Positions 45,801 to 56,578 of a stretch of DNA of 64,000 bases are shown piece after piece. The translations under genes were made by a program, and so were the position numbers. Where the stretch lies: NCBI GenBank assembly GCA_019044685.2, contig JAGTXX020000015.1, forward strand, positions 434,001-498,000, in the 5' to 3' direction. This DNA comes from Nannochloris sp. 'desiccata'. Its lineage: Eukaryota; Chlorophyta; Trebouxiophyceae; Chlorellales; Chlorellaceae. The notes under the pieces are model-generated. The model made no database searches. It had not been told where the DNA came from and saw only the letters and a list, made by a program, of their open reading frames with translations. Position 1 is the first letter of the stretch. Each line of letters begins with the position of its first letter.

Positions 45801-47624
45801 GTAGCTGCTGGTCCTCGGAGACCTGGACCTGGTCCTGACGGTGAAGAAGACGAGAGGGAACTATATTGTTTATGTCAGCAGCCTTACAACGTGGATACCT
45901 CTATGATTTCTTGTGATTTGTGTGGAGAATGGTATCATATGAGGTGTGTGGGTGTCACTCAAACACAAGCTCGTTCTTTACGCAAATATTCTTGCCCGAT
46001 TTGCGCAGCGGTTAGAAATGTTATGGAACCACTTGAATATGCTCTGGGGAAGCTGAGGAGGACACGTAGACCTACTCGCGATGAACTTGGTGCGTTATTA
46101 GAAGAAGTACGTTCCTTGCCTGTCACTGTAGATGAAGAATTATCTTTAGAAAAGCTGTTGCTCAAGTTTGATAGGTGGGCAACGGCGACGAGTAGAGCGG
46201 TCGAAGTCCACGAAGCTTCTCGTAAAAAGGAAAGCGGAGGTCAAGTACTGCCTTTATCTGATGGAATGTTACATCAACTGTGCAAAAGCGCGCTTGCTTT
46301 GGAAATTGATGGTACTGATCATGCTGAACGGATATTGCACTTGCTGAGGTGCAATAGATGGAGAGCCCGTGTTGATGCAGTTCTGGGCGCGAAATCTACT
46401 GCCCCTGGTGGAAAGGCCTCTGCTGAATCTGTGGCGAAGCTTCTTATGGAAGCAGATCGATTAAAAGTCGATGCCCCAGCTGATGTAGCAGGAGCTCGGT
46501 TGCTTGCCGCTGCTGAAGCAACAAAGAACTGGCAACAAGCTGTTAAGACGTGTGTCGCTGATTTAAAAGCTTCTGGTGGTGCTCTAGATCCTAAATTTGT
46601 AGAAGCTGCTGCAAAGGCCAAGGAATTAATCAAAGAAGCTGAAAAGTTGCCTATTAGAGTAGATCGAGAGCTTGAAAAATTAAATGAGTACTCAAAGCCG
46701 TATTGTCTTTGTCGCAGAGCCTATGATGAACAGATACCTATGCTGGAATGTGATCAATGTGGAGAATGGTTCCACTTTGAATGTGTGGGGCTGCGTGGTC
46801 AAGGTGGTAGTGGTAAAGAAGCAGCAGCAGCAGCAGCGCCGGAGGCTGCTCCTGTTCCGGAGGCGGAAGCTCCTACGGAGCCAATGGTCACAAACCAAGG
46901 TAGTGAACAAGATCCTCCTGTCGTGAAACCTGATGCTCTCTTTGAAGCTCCCCCTGCCGCTCAAACTACTGCTACTGACGATGACGGGTACCATAATGAT
47001 GGCAGTGAGCCAGATTCAGTGCCAGAAAATTTCTGTTGCCCTATTTGCTGTATGAAATCAGGTACCAAATACGATCTGTTCCATAAACTACCTCAAGCAA
47101 GTATGGATGCACTTAAAGAAGCAGCAAACGCTATGCCCCCGCCTGCCCCTGCTGCACCAGCAGCAGCCACGACAGGGCTCCCCCCCGGCGTTGTGCTTCC
47201 TCCAGGCATGCACCCACAAGCTGCTGCTGCTGCTGCTCAAATGGCTCAAGTGGCCCAAATGTATGGCCAACAAGGCGCTTGGCCATTTGCAGCTGTCGCT
47301 GCTGCACAGAGAGGTATGGCTGCTTCTCAAATGACGCCGCAAGGAATGCAACAGGCAATGTATGAAGCGGCGCAAGCAGCACAAGCAGCGGGTGGGTTCC
47401 CTCAAGGTACTCATCCTGGCTTTATGCATCCTGCTATGTTTGGATTTGCACAAATGCATCCTGCTATGCAACACGCGATGAAAGCGCAGCAAGCAGCTGT
47501 GGCTGCAGCGGTTCAACAGCAGCAACAAGCACAGCAGCAACAAGCTGCTGAGGCAGCGGCGACAGCAGCAGCTCCTGCAGAAGGCGAAGGCGAAGAAGAA
47601 GCGCCTGTCGCCCCAGAAACTTAA
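39820..47624 (+). CDS. KDM5/JARID1 protein with inactivated JmjC domain (JmjN-ARID-PHD-JmjC-C5HC2-PLU1-PHD-PHD)
   Basis: Five exons (39820-40242, 40343-40457, 40614-40783, 40924-41128, 41236-47624), all GT-AG and in phase, give 2,433 residues. Domains in order: JmjN (EAPTFRPSAEEWRDPMAYI); ARID (GQEIDLYALYRVTMKRGGYH, then HYQRLLLPYEDH); PHD1 (~254-302); JmjC (~400-550); C5HC2 zinc finger (CAICHLPLHLSAVECDCCP); long PLU-1-type helical repeats; PHD2 (LYCLCQQPYNVDTSMISCDL); and PHD3 (KPYCLCRRAYDEQIPMLECD), split by an Ala/Glu-rich insertion. Active KDM5 enzymes remove H3K4me2/3 using Fe(II) bound by HxE...H. Here the HxE position reads RVQ (Arg443, Gln445), the third ligand His531 remains, and the 2-oxoglutarate Lys is Arg461. 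Demethylase activity is therefore unlikely; a reader/scaffold role is inferred. It is longer than the usual 1,500-1,700 residues. TGTAA at 47801. Confidence 0.95.
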
Positions 47625-48131
47625 ACCAATGATAAGAATTAGATTCTATATTTTTTACAAAAGAAGAATATTTTCATGAAGTTTTACTAAAAACAAACAA
47701 ACGACTTTTTTCCCTTGTTTCCGCTCTAGTGTTTTACCTTGATAAGTTTAAATTGTCTCCCCAGTACGCTTTGTGTTTTCTGCTCGCTTATGAATACCTT
47801 TGTAATTAAGTTACAGTATCGATAGACAGGATAAAGAATAGATAGTACATCGCTTGGTAGATATTAATAGGCCTTCTTTGGGTGGGTGGTTGAGCGTCGT
47901 CCTGGCCTGCATGCTGAGCAGAGGTTCACAGCCGTTTAAAGCCAGCTCCAAGGCCACCATGGCTTATTCTATTAAATTCACCTTCATTATTGCTCAAACT
48001 AGTTGTTATAGAAGAGCAAGAGAAGCGTTATTATCACCTAGTTTCTTCTGATCAATCATTAATTCGCTGAACTTAAATTAGTTCTTAGAATTGGTAAAGT
48101 GCACCGCAGAGCCCGCAAAGCGTCGTGAAAC
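47625..48131. other. Intergenic region KDM5-like 3' UTR / RPT1 promoter
   Basis: These 507 bases lie between two genes in the same direction. TGTAA (47801-47805) is a likely poly(A) signal for the upstream gene, leaving ~320 bases for the RPT1 promoter and 5' UTR. No further ORF is supported. Confidence 0.4.
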
Positions 48132-49599
48132 ATGGTAGCGAAAACCAAGGAAAATCCTGCAGACAAGAAGAAGGGCGTAAAGGAAGACGAAACTAAAGAT
48201 GAGGACAACAAACCTATCAGAGCTCTTACCGAAGAAGATATTCGGGTCATGCAGGCCTATGGGGCCGGTCCATACACCAGCAAGATCAAGAAACTCGAGA
48301 CAGAACTCAAGGATCTCTCTAAGAAGGTCAACGAGATCGCAGGCATTAAAGAGTCTGATACTGGATTAGCTCACCCTAGTCGCTGGGACTTGGTCTCTGA
48401 TAAGCAAATGATGCAAGAAGAAGCTCCTTTGTCGGTAAGTTTAGCTGTTGGTCAAAAAATCCGCAGCTTGCTTATTTTTTTGCCTCAAGATCAAACAACT
48501 TTGCAAAGTGATCTCTCTCTTGATCGTCTTCGTTGCTTATATTTCTCACCACATTTATTCCTTTTCTCTATTTCAACAGGTCTCTCGCTGCACCAAAATC
48601 ATCAATCCCAACACTGATGACGCTCGCTACGTCATCAGCATTAAACAAATGGCCAAGTTCGTCGTTGGCCTTGGTGACAAGGTAGCTCCCACCGATATCG
48701 AAGAAGGCATGCGAGTAGGTGTCGATCGTCAAAAATACACCATTCAAATCCCTTTACCCCCTAAAATCGACCCTTCCGTTACCATGATGACTGTGGAAGA
48801 GAAGCCAGATATCACCTATGCCGATATTGGAGGTACTAAAGAACAAATCGAGAAGATGAGAGAAGTTGTTGAGCTTCCAATGCTTCACCCTGAAAAATTT
48901 GTTACCTTGGGGATTGATCCCCCTAAAGGAGTTTTATTATACGGCCCACCTGGTACAGGAAAAACTCTTCTTGCTCGTGCAGTAGCCAACCGTACTGATG
49001 CCTGCTTCATCCGTGTTATTGGGAGTGAGCTTGTTCAAAAATATGTTGGTGAAGGCGCTCGAATGGTCCGTGAATTATTCCAAATGGCACGTTCGAAGAA
49101 AGCCTGTATAATTTTCTTTGATGAAGTTGATGCTATTGGTGGTGCCAGACAAGAAGAAAGTGGTGGCGGTGATAATGAGGTTCAACGTACGATGCTTGAA
49201 ATAGTCAATCAACTCGATGGATTTGATGCTCGTGGTAATATTAAAGTATTGATGGCAACCAATAGACCTGATACATTGGACCCTGCATTACTCCGTCCTG
49301 GCCGTTTAGATCGTAAAGTAGAGTTTGGTTTACCTGATTTGGAAGGACGTACCCAAATCTTCAAGATTCATACCAGGACGATGAGTGTTGAAAGAGACAT
49401 TCGATTTGAATTGTTGGCGAGATTGTGTCCTAATGCCACTGGTGCTGATATCAGATCTGTGTGCACTGAAGCTGGTATGTATGCTATTAGAGCGAGAAGG
49501 AAGACTGTGAATGAAAAAGACTTTTTGGATGCAATCGAAAAAGTTATTCGAGGATATCAGAAATTCAATGCTACGAGTAAATATATGGTATATAACTAG
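48132..49599 (+). CDS. RPT1: 26S proteasome regulatory ATPase subunit RPT1 (S7/PSMC2)
   Basis: One of six AAA+ ATPases in the base of the 19S regulatory particle; it unfolds ubiquitinated substrates. Exon 1 is 48132-48434, intron gtaagt...tcaacag, exon 2 48580-49599; 440 residues (human 433). Order: acidic/Lys N-terminus and coiled coil ([20 protein letters not shown]); OB domain ([20 protein letters not shown], where the first V is at the exon junction); AAA domain with Walker [18 protein letters not shown], Walker [13 protein letters not shown], and arginine fingers in [20 protein letters not shown]. The terminal KYMVYN is close to the family RYMTYN. It converges with the UMP kinase gene. 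Confidence 0.97.
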
Positions 49600-49839
49600 T
49601 TAAAATGCATTTCAGATTTAGATGCGCACATCAATAAGTAGAAAAGAATCATAATAGACAACTCATTAGTTTGGGTTGCTTTTAAATGCATTTGCAATGC
49701 AAGCTATTGTAAAAAGAATGTTGGAACAGAGAAATGAACGTCAGCAGCGCCCTCACTTTTTATCAGAAAAATGAATATTTATTTAATTATTTATCCATAG
49801 CCATCGGCATTACCATCACTAGTACTAATACAAACCAAT

Positions 49840-50814
49840 CTACCACTCCTGATAATCACTATCCTCTTCTCCATCCCCACCTGCACTGTTACCACATTCA
49901 ATACACGTGCCAATCTCTGAATTACCCATCAACGCCTCTACAATATTCCCAGGCCTGGTTAAATTAAACACAACAACTGGAATATTATTCTCTTTGCACA
50001 GCGTAATTGCAGTTTCATCCATGACTTCTAAATTATTCATCATAACTTCACGGAATGATAACCTTCGATGCAATTTAGCCCTTTCAGGATGTTTGACAGG
50101 ATCGCAATCGTACACACCATCGACCTTTGTTGCTTTAAAATATGCATCAGCACCGATTTCTGCAGCACGCAATGCAGCTGCGGTATCGGTGGTGAAGAAA
50201 GGGTTACCGGTGCCAGCACCAAAGATAACTACACGGCCTTTTTCCAAGTGCCTGATGGCTCGTCGGCGGATGTAGGGTTCAGCAACTTCTTGCATTTCTA
50301 TTGCCGTTTGGACACGAGTAGCTACACCTTCAGCTTCCAATGCAGATTGAAGGCAAATAGAATTCATAACAGTAGCCAACATGCCTACATAATCGGCGGT
50401 TGTGCGTTCAAGACCATCCCATCGATTCACACCTCGGAAGAAATTACCACCGCCAACGACAATTGCAATTTCTACACCTTCACGAGAAGCAGCTGCAACT
50501 TCTTTGGCGATAGCCTTGAGGACAGAAGGGTCGATTCCATAGGTGCCGGAACCTTCTAAAGCTTCACCACTGACTTTGAGCATGACCCTTTTATATTTCA
50601 GACCGACGAGCTCTCGAGGGGGTGCAGCCTTTTCAGCCTCTGCTACACAGCGGGTGCTGCTGGCACGCTGCGGTCTGCGCATATGTTGGGAGCATGCCTT
50701 TTCAAGTTTTAGGGATGTTAATTGGGTTGAAACAGCTTTCAATTCGCTGCGAGAAATGCCTATTGGCAGGCCATTAATTTGCAATGAAGATACGCGAAGC
50801 TTCATGGATGCCAT
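49840..50814 (-). CDS. Plastid UMP kinase (bacterial PyrH type)
   Basis: Converts UMP to UDP; in plants the bacterial-type enzyme is plastid-located and supports plastid RNA and pyrimidine supply. It is a single exon of 324 residues. The first ~75 residues are a Ser/Lys/Arg-rich transit peptide ([20 protein letters not shown]), followed by the amino-acid-kinase fold: [87 protein letters not shown] and [16 protein letters not shown]. It lacks the eukaryotic UMP/CMP kinase P-loop, so it is of cyanobacterial origin. Complete. It is divergent from SF3B1. Confidence 0.95.
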   Translation of the reverse strand: MASMKLRVSSLQINGLPIGISRSELKAVSTQLTSLKLEKACSQHMRRPQRASSTRCVAEAEKAAPPRELVGLKYKRVMLKVSGEALEGSGTYGIDPSVLKAIAKEVAAASREGVEIAIVVGGGNFFRGVNRWDGLERTTADYVGMLATVMNSICLQSALEAEGVATRVQTAIEMQEVAEPYIRRRAIRHLEKGRVVIFGAGTGNPFFTTDTAAALRAAEIGADAYFKATKVDGVYDCDPVKHPERAKLHRRLSFREVMMNNLEVMDETAITLCKENNIPVVVFNLTRPGNIVEALMGNSEIGTCIECGNSAGGDGEEDSDYQEW

Positions 50815-51193
50815 GGCTGAGCAACCAGTTAATTCTATATTATTTTGGGTGATTTGAATATGCTAGCTTGCGTCTGGAAGAGATTTTAAGAGCACCAATT
50901 CGATTTTATACGTGCCGCCACAAAATTCTCAGCTCCCACCGTTTAAAACACCGCCCCAAAATCCCCAATAAAAACACTGCCTCTGTGGCTTTTATTTTTA
51001 CTTAAAAACACTTTATACTTTTCGTTGAAGACTCCTAGGCGCGTGCTTTGTTCCCCAACGAGCATAAGGGACTTAAAACTAGCTTGAATTGTTCGAATCC
51101 ATTTATATAAAAGGTTCGATTTAAGTATCTCCTCTTCTGAGCTTCAAACTGCACATAATTTAGGGTGCTTATAGCCCAGCAGGCTTTGCAAAT
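50815..51193. promoter_or_regulatory. Divergent intergenic region UMP kinase / SF3B1
   Basis: These 379 bases lie between opposed starts. A TATATAAAAGG element is present on the SF3B1 side (see separate entry). A short TTCGAATCC string at 51092-51100 is not part of a tRNA. Confidence 0.4.
51104..51114 (+). promoter_or_regulatory. Candidate TATA box of SF3B1
   Basis: TATATAAAAGG matches the TATA consensus and lies 80 bases before the SF3B1 start codon, which would leave a ~50-base 5' UTR. Based on match and spacing only. Confidence 0.45.
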
Positions 51194-54100
51194 ATGGCGG
51201 ACAACGGGTCCAATCGCAGTGGCCGCACAGGAGAGGCTTATGATCAGGACTTGTATCCTGGTAACGACGCTGTCTACGATAAAGAAATTGGTATGCACGA
51301 TGTAGAGGACGCATTAGATGATCGTGAGCGCGCTGTAGCAAGGTAAGAAATTAAATTAAAACTTGCCAATTTATTTATTTTCTGCTTCCATATGAGTTAT
51401 CATCACTTGTTTTCCGCATATATCTCACATTTATATCCCTTTATTTCCACTATGCAGTAAATTAGCCTCGTATACAGCCCCCAAAAGCGTATTAGCTGAA
51501 GTTCCCATGGAGGAAGACGGTGATGATCAAGGCAGCTTTGGTGCTTCACGTAGAATCGTAGATAGAGAAGACGATTACCGCCGTCGCCGTCTCGACCGTG
51601 CATTGTCCCCAGAACGTGTTGATGCATTTGCTACGGGTCATCAAGCACCTGATGATAGTGTACGTACCTATGCCGATGTCATGAAGGAACAAGCATTAGC
51701 TAGAGAACGAGATAATACAATGCAGAATATAGCTAGAAAGAAACGCGAAGAGGCTGAAGCTACGGAATATGCAGGACGAGAGGCTGAAAAGCCTACCAAA
51801 GCATCTGGAATGGCTGCTCCGTCAGCTGTCCCAGCTTCGGCTCCACAGCAGCAATCTTCTAGAGGTTCAAAGCGCAGTAGATGGGATAGTGCAGCTCATG
51901 TATCTGCTTTAGAGAAACCATCTGAATGGGATGCTATAGACGCTACCCCTCAAGCTAGCCGTTGGGATGCTACACCAGCATATGGTGCTGGTGCCGGTGG
52001 TGCTGCAGAAGGTCAGCAAATTGGCAGCAGATGGGACGCAACTCCAGTACATGAAGGCTCTGCCGTTACTGGTACAGCTCCTGCTAAGCGTAGTCGTTGG
52101 GATGCAACTCCTGCTGCAATGGGAGCTACACCAGCCTATGGCAGTGCTGGTGCCTTTGGCGCCACTCCCGCCTATGGAGGAGCTACTCCTGTAGGCGGCT
52201 TTGGAATGGATACACCGATGTACGGTGGCTCTGCAGGTGTCACTGCTGCTCAGCAAGTTCAAATGACTCCAGAGGTGTATCAAGCAATGAAAATCCAAAG
52301 AGAAATTGAATACCGGAACCGGCCTCTGACAGATGCTGAGCTGGATGCGATGCTTCCAGGCCCAGCTGATGGGTATAAGATCCTTGAACCACCTCCGGGG
52401 TATGTCCCTATCCGTACCCCTGCACGGAAGCTCACTGCTACGCCTGCTGCGGTTGGGGGTACTCCATTGTATTTAATACCGGAGGAAGATCGAGCTCAAG
52501 AATTTGATGTGCCACTTTCCGTGGGTGAGGGGTTACCCGATATGAAGCCAGAGGATCAGCAATACTTTGGAAAGTTACTTAAAGATATAGATGAAAGTGC
52601 TCTGAGTGTTGAAGAGGCCAAAGAACGTAAAATTATGAAATTGTTACTCAAAGTGAAAAATGGGACACCACCTCAAAGAAAAACTGCTTTGAGGCAATTG
52701 ACTGATAAAGCACGCGATTTCGGAGCTGGTCCGCTATTCAATCAGATATTACCGTTGCTTATGAGCCCTACGTTGGAAGATCAAGAACGACACTTACTGG
52801 TTAAAGTTATTGATCGCATCTTATTCCGATTGGATGAGCTAGTCCGCCCTTATGTTCACAAGATCTTGGTGGTGATTGAACCTCTACTTATTGATGAAGA
52901 TTACTATGCTCGTGTAGAAGGTCGTGAAATTATCGCTAATTTGGCGAAAGCTGCTGGTTTAGCTACTATGATTGCAGCAATGCGTCCTGATATTGATAAT
53001 GTGGATGAGTATGTACGTAATACTACAGCACGTGCTTTCTCAGTGGTAGCTTCCGCTCTAGGTATCCCTGCATTATTGCCGTTTTTGAAAGCAGTTTGCC
53101 AAAGTAAAAAGTCCTGGCAAGCGAGGCATACTGGTATAAAAATTGTTCAACAGATTGCCATCCTCATGGGCTGTGCAGTGCTACCTCATCTAAAAAGTTT
53201 AGTAGACATTATCAAACATGGATTAACGGATGAAAACCAAAAAGTGAAGACAATAACTGCCTTAGCTGTCTCTGCCCTTGCTGAAGCTGCTGCGCCCTAT
53301 GGAATTGAGTCCTTTGATGATGCCTTAGAGCCATTGTGGAAGGGGGTCCGCTTGATTCGTGGTAAAGTACTTGCTGCTTTCTTAAAGGCTATTGGGTATA
53401 TTATCCCTTTGATGGATACAATGTATGCGAATTACTATACTAGAGAAGTTATGGTGATTTTAATTCGAGAGTTCGCTACTCCGGATGAAGAAATGAAGAA
53501 AATCGTTTTAAAAGTAGTGAAGCAATGTGTTTCTACCGATGGAGTGGAGCCTGAATATATTCGAACAGAGATTTTACCTGAATTTTTCAAGAATTTCTGG
53601 GTTCGTAGAATGGCATTAGATCGTCGTAACTACCGTGCGGTTGTAGAAACGACCTCTGCTTTAGCTGAACGGGTTGGGTGTTCAGATGTCGTTGCAAGAG
53701 TTGTTGAAGATTTAAAGGATGAGAGTGAACCATACCGCAAAATGGTGATGGAAACGATTGATAAAGTGATAACATCCTTGGGTGCTGCTGATATCGATGC
53801 GAGATTAGAAGAACAGCTCATAGATGGTATTTTATATGTCTATCAAGAGCAAGCAGCTGACGAGACCCCAGTGGTACTTAATGGCTTTGGTACGGTGATC
53901 AACGCTTTAGGACAACGCTCGAAACCCTATTTACCTCAAATTTCAGGTACTATCAAGTGGAGATTAAACAACAAAAGTGCTCGAGTGAGAGAACAAGCTG
54001 CTGATCTTGTCGCCAGAACTGCGGGTGTGATGAAGCAATGCGATGAAGAAAAGTTGCTAGCTCATTTAGGCGTTGTTTTATATGAGAATTTGGGTGAAGA

Positions 54101-55061
54101 GTACCCTGAAGTGCTTGGTAGTATTTTAGGTGCCTTGAAGGGTATTGTTGCGGTCATTGGAATGACCAGGATGACCCCTCCAATAAAAGACTTGCTCCCC
54201 AGATTGACGCCCATTTTAAAAAATAGACATGAGAAAGTGCAAGAAAATTGCATCGATCTGGTTGGACGTGTCGCTGATCGTGGTGCAGAGTTTGTTCCTG
54301 CCCGTGAATGGATGCGCATCTGTTTTGAGTTGTTGGATATGCTCAGAGCGCCGAAGAAAGCAATCAGAAGGGCTACGGTAAATACCTTTGGGTACATTGC
54401 CAAGGCAATTGGTCCTCAAGATGTTTTAGTCACCTTGTTAAACAACTTGAAAGTTCAAGAGCGTCAAAATAGAGTATGTACTACTGTCGCTATCGCTATT
54501 GTCGCTGAAACCTGTGCTCCGTTTACAGTCTTACCAGCACTGATGAATGAATATCGCATTCCTGAACTCAATGTCCAAAATGGAGTTTTGAAAGCTCTTT
54601 CTTTTATGTTTGAATACATTGGCGAGATGGGTAAAGACTACATTTATGCAGTCACTCCATTACTGGAAGATGCGCTTCAAGATAGAGATTTAGTTCATCG
54701 CCAAACTGCAGCAGCGGTGGTGCAGCATTTAGCCTTGGGCGTCCCAGGGCTAGGCTGTGAGGATGCACTAACACATCTACTCAATTTAGTTTGGCCAAAT
54801 ATCTTTGAAACAAGCCCCCATTTGATACAAACTGCCACAGGTGCTATTGATGGGTGTAGAGTTGCATTAGGCCCTGCAGTTATGTTGAATTATACTCTAC
54901 AAGGGTTATTCCACCCAGCAAGAAAAGTCCGGGAGGTGTACTGGCGGTTGTATAACAACATATATATAGGATCACAAGATGCGTTGGTGCCTGCGTATCC
55001 GAGAATGAAGGATGAAGGGATAAATTCTTATAGGCGCCATGAATTAGATGTGTTTATTTAG
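51194..55061 (+). CDS. SF3B1: Splicing factor SF3B1 (U2 snRNP SF3b155)
   Basis: Core of the SF3b complex that clamps the U2 snRNA-branch-site helix. Exon 1 is 51194-51342, intron gtaaga...tatgcag, exon 2 51458-55061; 1,250 residues (human 1,304). The N-terminus has four RWDATP-type repeats between residues ~145 and 200, the known phosphorylation and NIPP1-contact region, then the U2AF-ligand-type linker. About twenty HEAT repeats follow, almost unchanged from animals, for example [36 protein letters not shown] and [20 protein letters not shown]. The lysine in KVVKQC, often mutated in human disease, is conserved. TGTAA at 55171. Complete and under strong constraint. Confidence 0.97.
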
Positions 55062-55515
55062 AAAGAAGATAGATAGATAGTAGAAATTGTGGTGGGTGCA
55101 GTGGTGGTTTGGGCATGGGGGAAATCTTTTATTTACTAGATGCATTTTGTTTGTTCTCTTTCTTGAACGATGTAAAGTAATGACTGAATATGGAAGAGCT
55201 GAATAGAGATAATAGTAGAAGCAATCCTATTTCTGACTATGCGACAGCACCACTATGTTGGGGTGCTGTGCGGCGCCCTCCTAGAAATTTTTTGGAAGTT
55301 GCGTTCCGTGCTGAACAGGAGGCAGCAGAAAATAATTGAACAATTTTCAACAATCTTCAGACACTATGATGGTGCTTTGACTCTTGACTCGGCTTTAGCT
55401 TGGAGGGACTTTGTAAAGAGAGGCTCTTTTGATTCTTGCCTCAGATTTTAGCACTTTGAGATACTTACTTGCAACCCTTGACTCTTTTTGACACACAGCT
55501 ACTCTAAACTAATCA
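55062..55515. other. Intergenic region SF3B1 3' UTR / Cys-His orphan
   Basis: These 454 bases contain the SF3B1 poly(A) signal (55171-55175). A 70-codon plus-strand ORF at 55239-55451 is Arg/Leu-rich with no recognisable motif and is left as unsupported, though an upstream exon of the following gene cannot be excluded. Confidence 0.35.
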
Positions 55516-55947
55516 ATGGACCAACCAATGGAGATGTGCCAATCAGGCGCTTTGAACATCACAGGCGCTGTAAATGAACAACATATTTGCACGAAAAAAT
55601 GCGTCTATTTCAATGAATTTGCCAACGTCTACCACTGCCAAACAAGTGGCCAAATACACATTTGCGACAATACATGCACGCAGAAAGTGTGGTATGATCC
55701 ATATAGCTCAATCTGCAGGTTGAGTAAACGGGTCTTTGCCAATGAGGAGTCGCCCCGCAACCAGTTTGAGAGGTAAGCACAAGAAGAACCTTTTTTTTGT
55801 TTTTTATTTTATATTCCTTCAAGGGCAGAGCGCAATACTCACTGAATACTCTTTGCTTACAGGAAAAGGAGCGTACACGGACAAGAGGCCCTTACCAACC
55901 AGGCTGGTTTAAAACGTACTTGTAGTGAACGGGTGGCCAATTTTTAA
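55516..55947 (+). CDS. Small Cys/His-rich protein, putative zinc-binding module, unknown function
   Basis: Exon 1 is 55516-55772, intron gtaagc...gcttacag, exon 2 55863-55947; 113 residues. The core has paired cysteines: CTKKC, then VYHCQTSGQIHICDNTC, then SSICRLSKRVF. Seven Cys and two His fall in a regular order, strongly suggesting zinc binding. The pattern Y-x-C-x-x-[ST]-G-x-x-H-x-C-x-x-x-C followed by [IV]-C-x-x-[ST] recalls small conserved modules I have seen in protist, algal and large-DNA-virus proteins of unknown role, but I cannot verify this here. The C-terminal exon is basic. No signal peptide or membrane segment. Function unknown. Confidence 0.6.
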
Positions 55948-56578
55948 AATCATCAATCATTGCACACAACCCTAAAAAAAATACCTAGGAATACTTGGAT
56001 ACGACCATACCCACTTTTCTTCCCACCTACGCATCAAAATTTCTCTTTCCTACCGCTAATCTAAACGAACCATCAGAAGACGATCAACCCAGCCCTTGCC
56101 GACTCCTTTTTGAATTTTTTTTTCACTTTTGACTCAAACCCTTTCCAACCGTATCCTGCATCACCCTCTTTCTATCACTGTTAAATGACTTATATCAGCA
56201 GAATCATTGGGATTTTACTGCTCATCATGATGCTCGTCACACCGGGTACCCCCTTGTCTTTGTATGTGCTTATAAACTGTCGAGGATAGTAATATTAATA
56301 GTAGTATAGAACATGCATGCACATATGTAAATGTAAAACACACGCTATACTGTTATACAGAAAATTGGATGCATTCAAGTTCAAGAAAGAATGCAAAAAT
56401 TGAGAGGAAGGGAAAACTGATCCAGAAACGAAAACGAAAAAAAAAAACAGAAAATGCCCTGAAAGCCGCTTATTTTATTTTGTTAAGATGAGGAAAGAAA
56501 GAAAGAAAGAAAAATCGTAGTACTGCCAAGACCTTGCTGCTGCTTGCTCTATGTACAGCATGTATATTATTCATTCAT
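55948..56578. other. Intergenic region, low-complexity
   Basis: This is the 3' flank shared by the Cys/His orphan (+) and the 405-residue orphan (-). It contains A runs, a (GAAA)n tract at 56493-56512, and a C/T-rich half (55990-56170). No ORF or RNA gene is supported. Confidence 0.4.

Noticed and set aside
51091..51100. GTTCGAATCC string like a tRNA T-loop
   Set aside because: No acceptor stem, D-arm or anticodon arm can be folded around it.
55239..55451. 70-codon ORF between SF3B1 and the Cys/His orphan
   Set aside because: No motif, no splice support, short; retained only as unsupported possibility.
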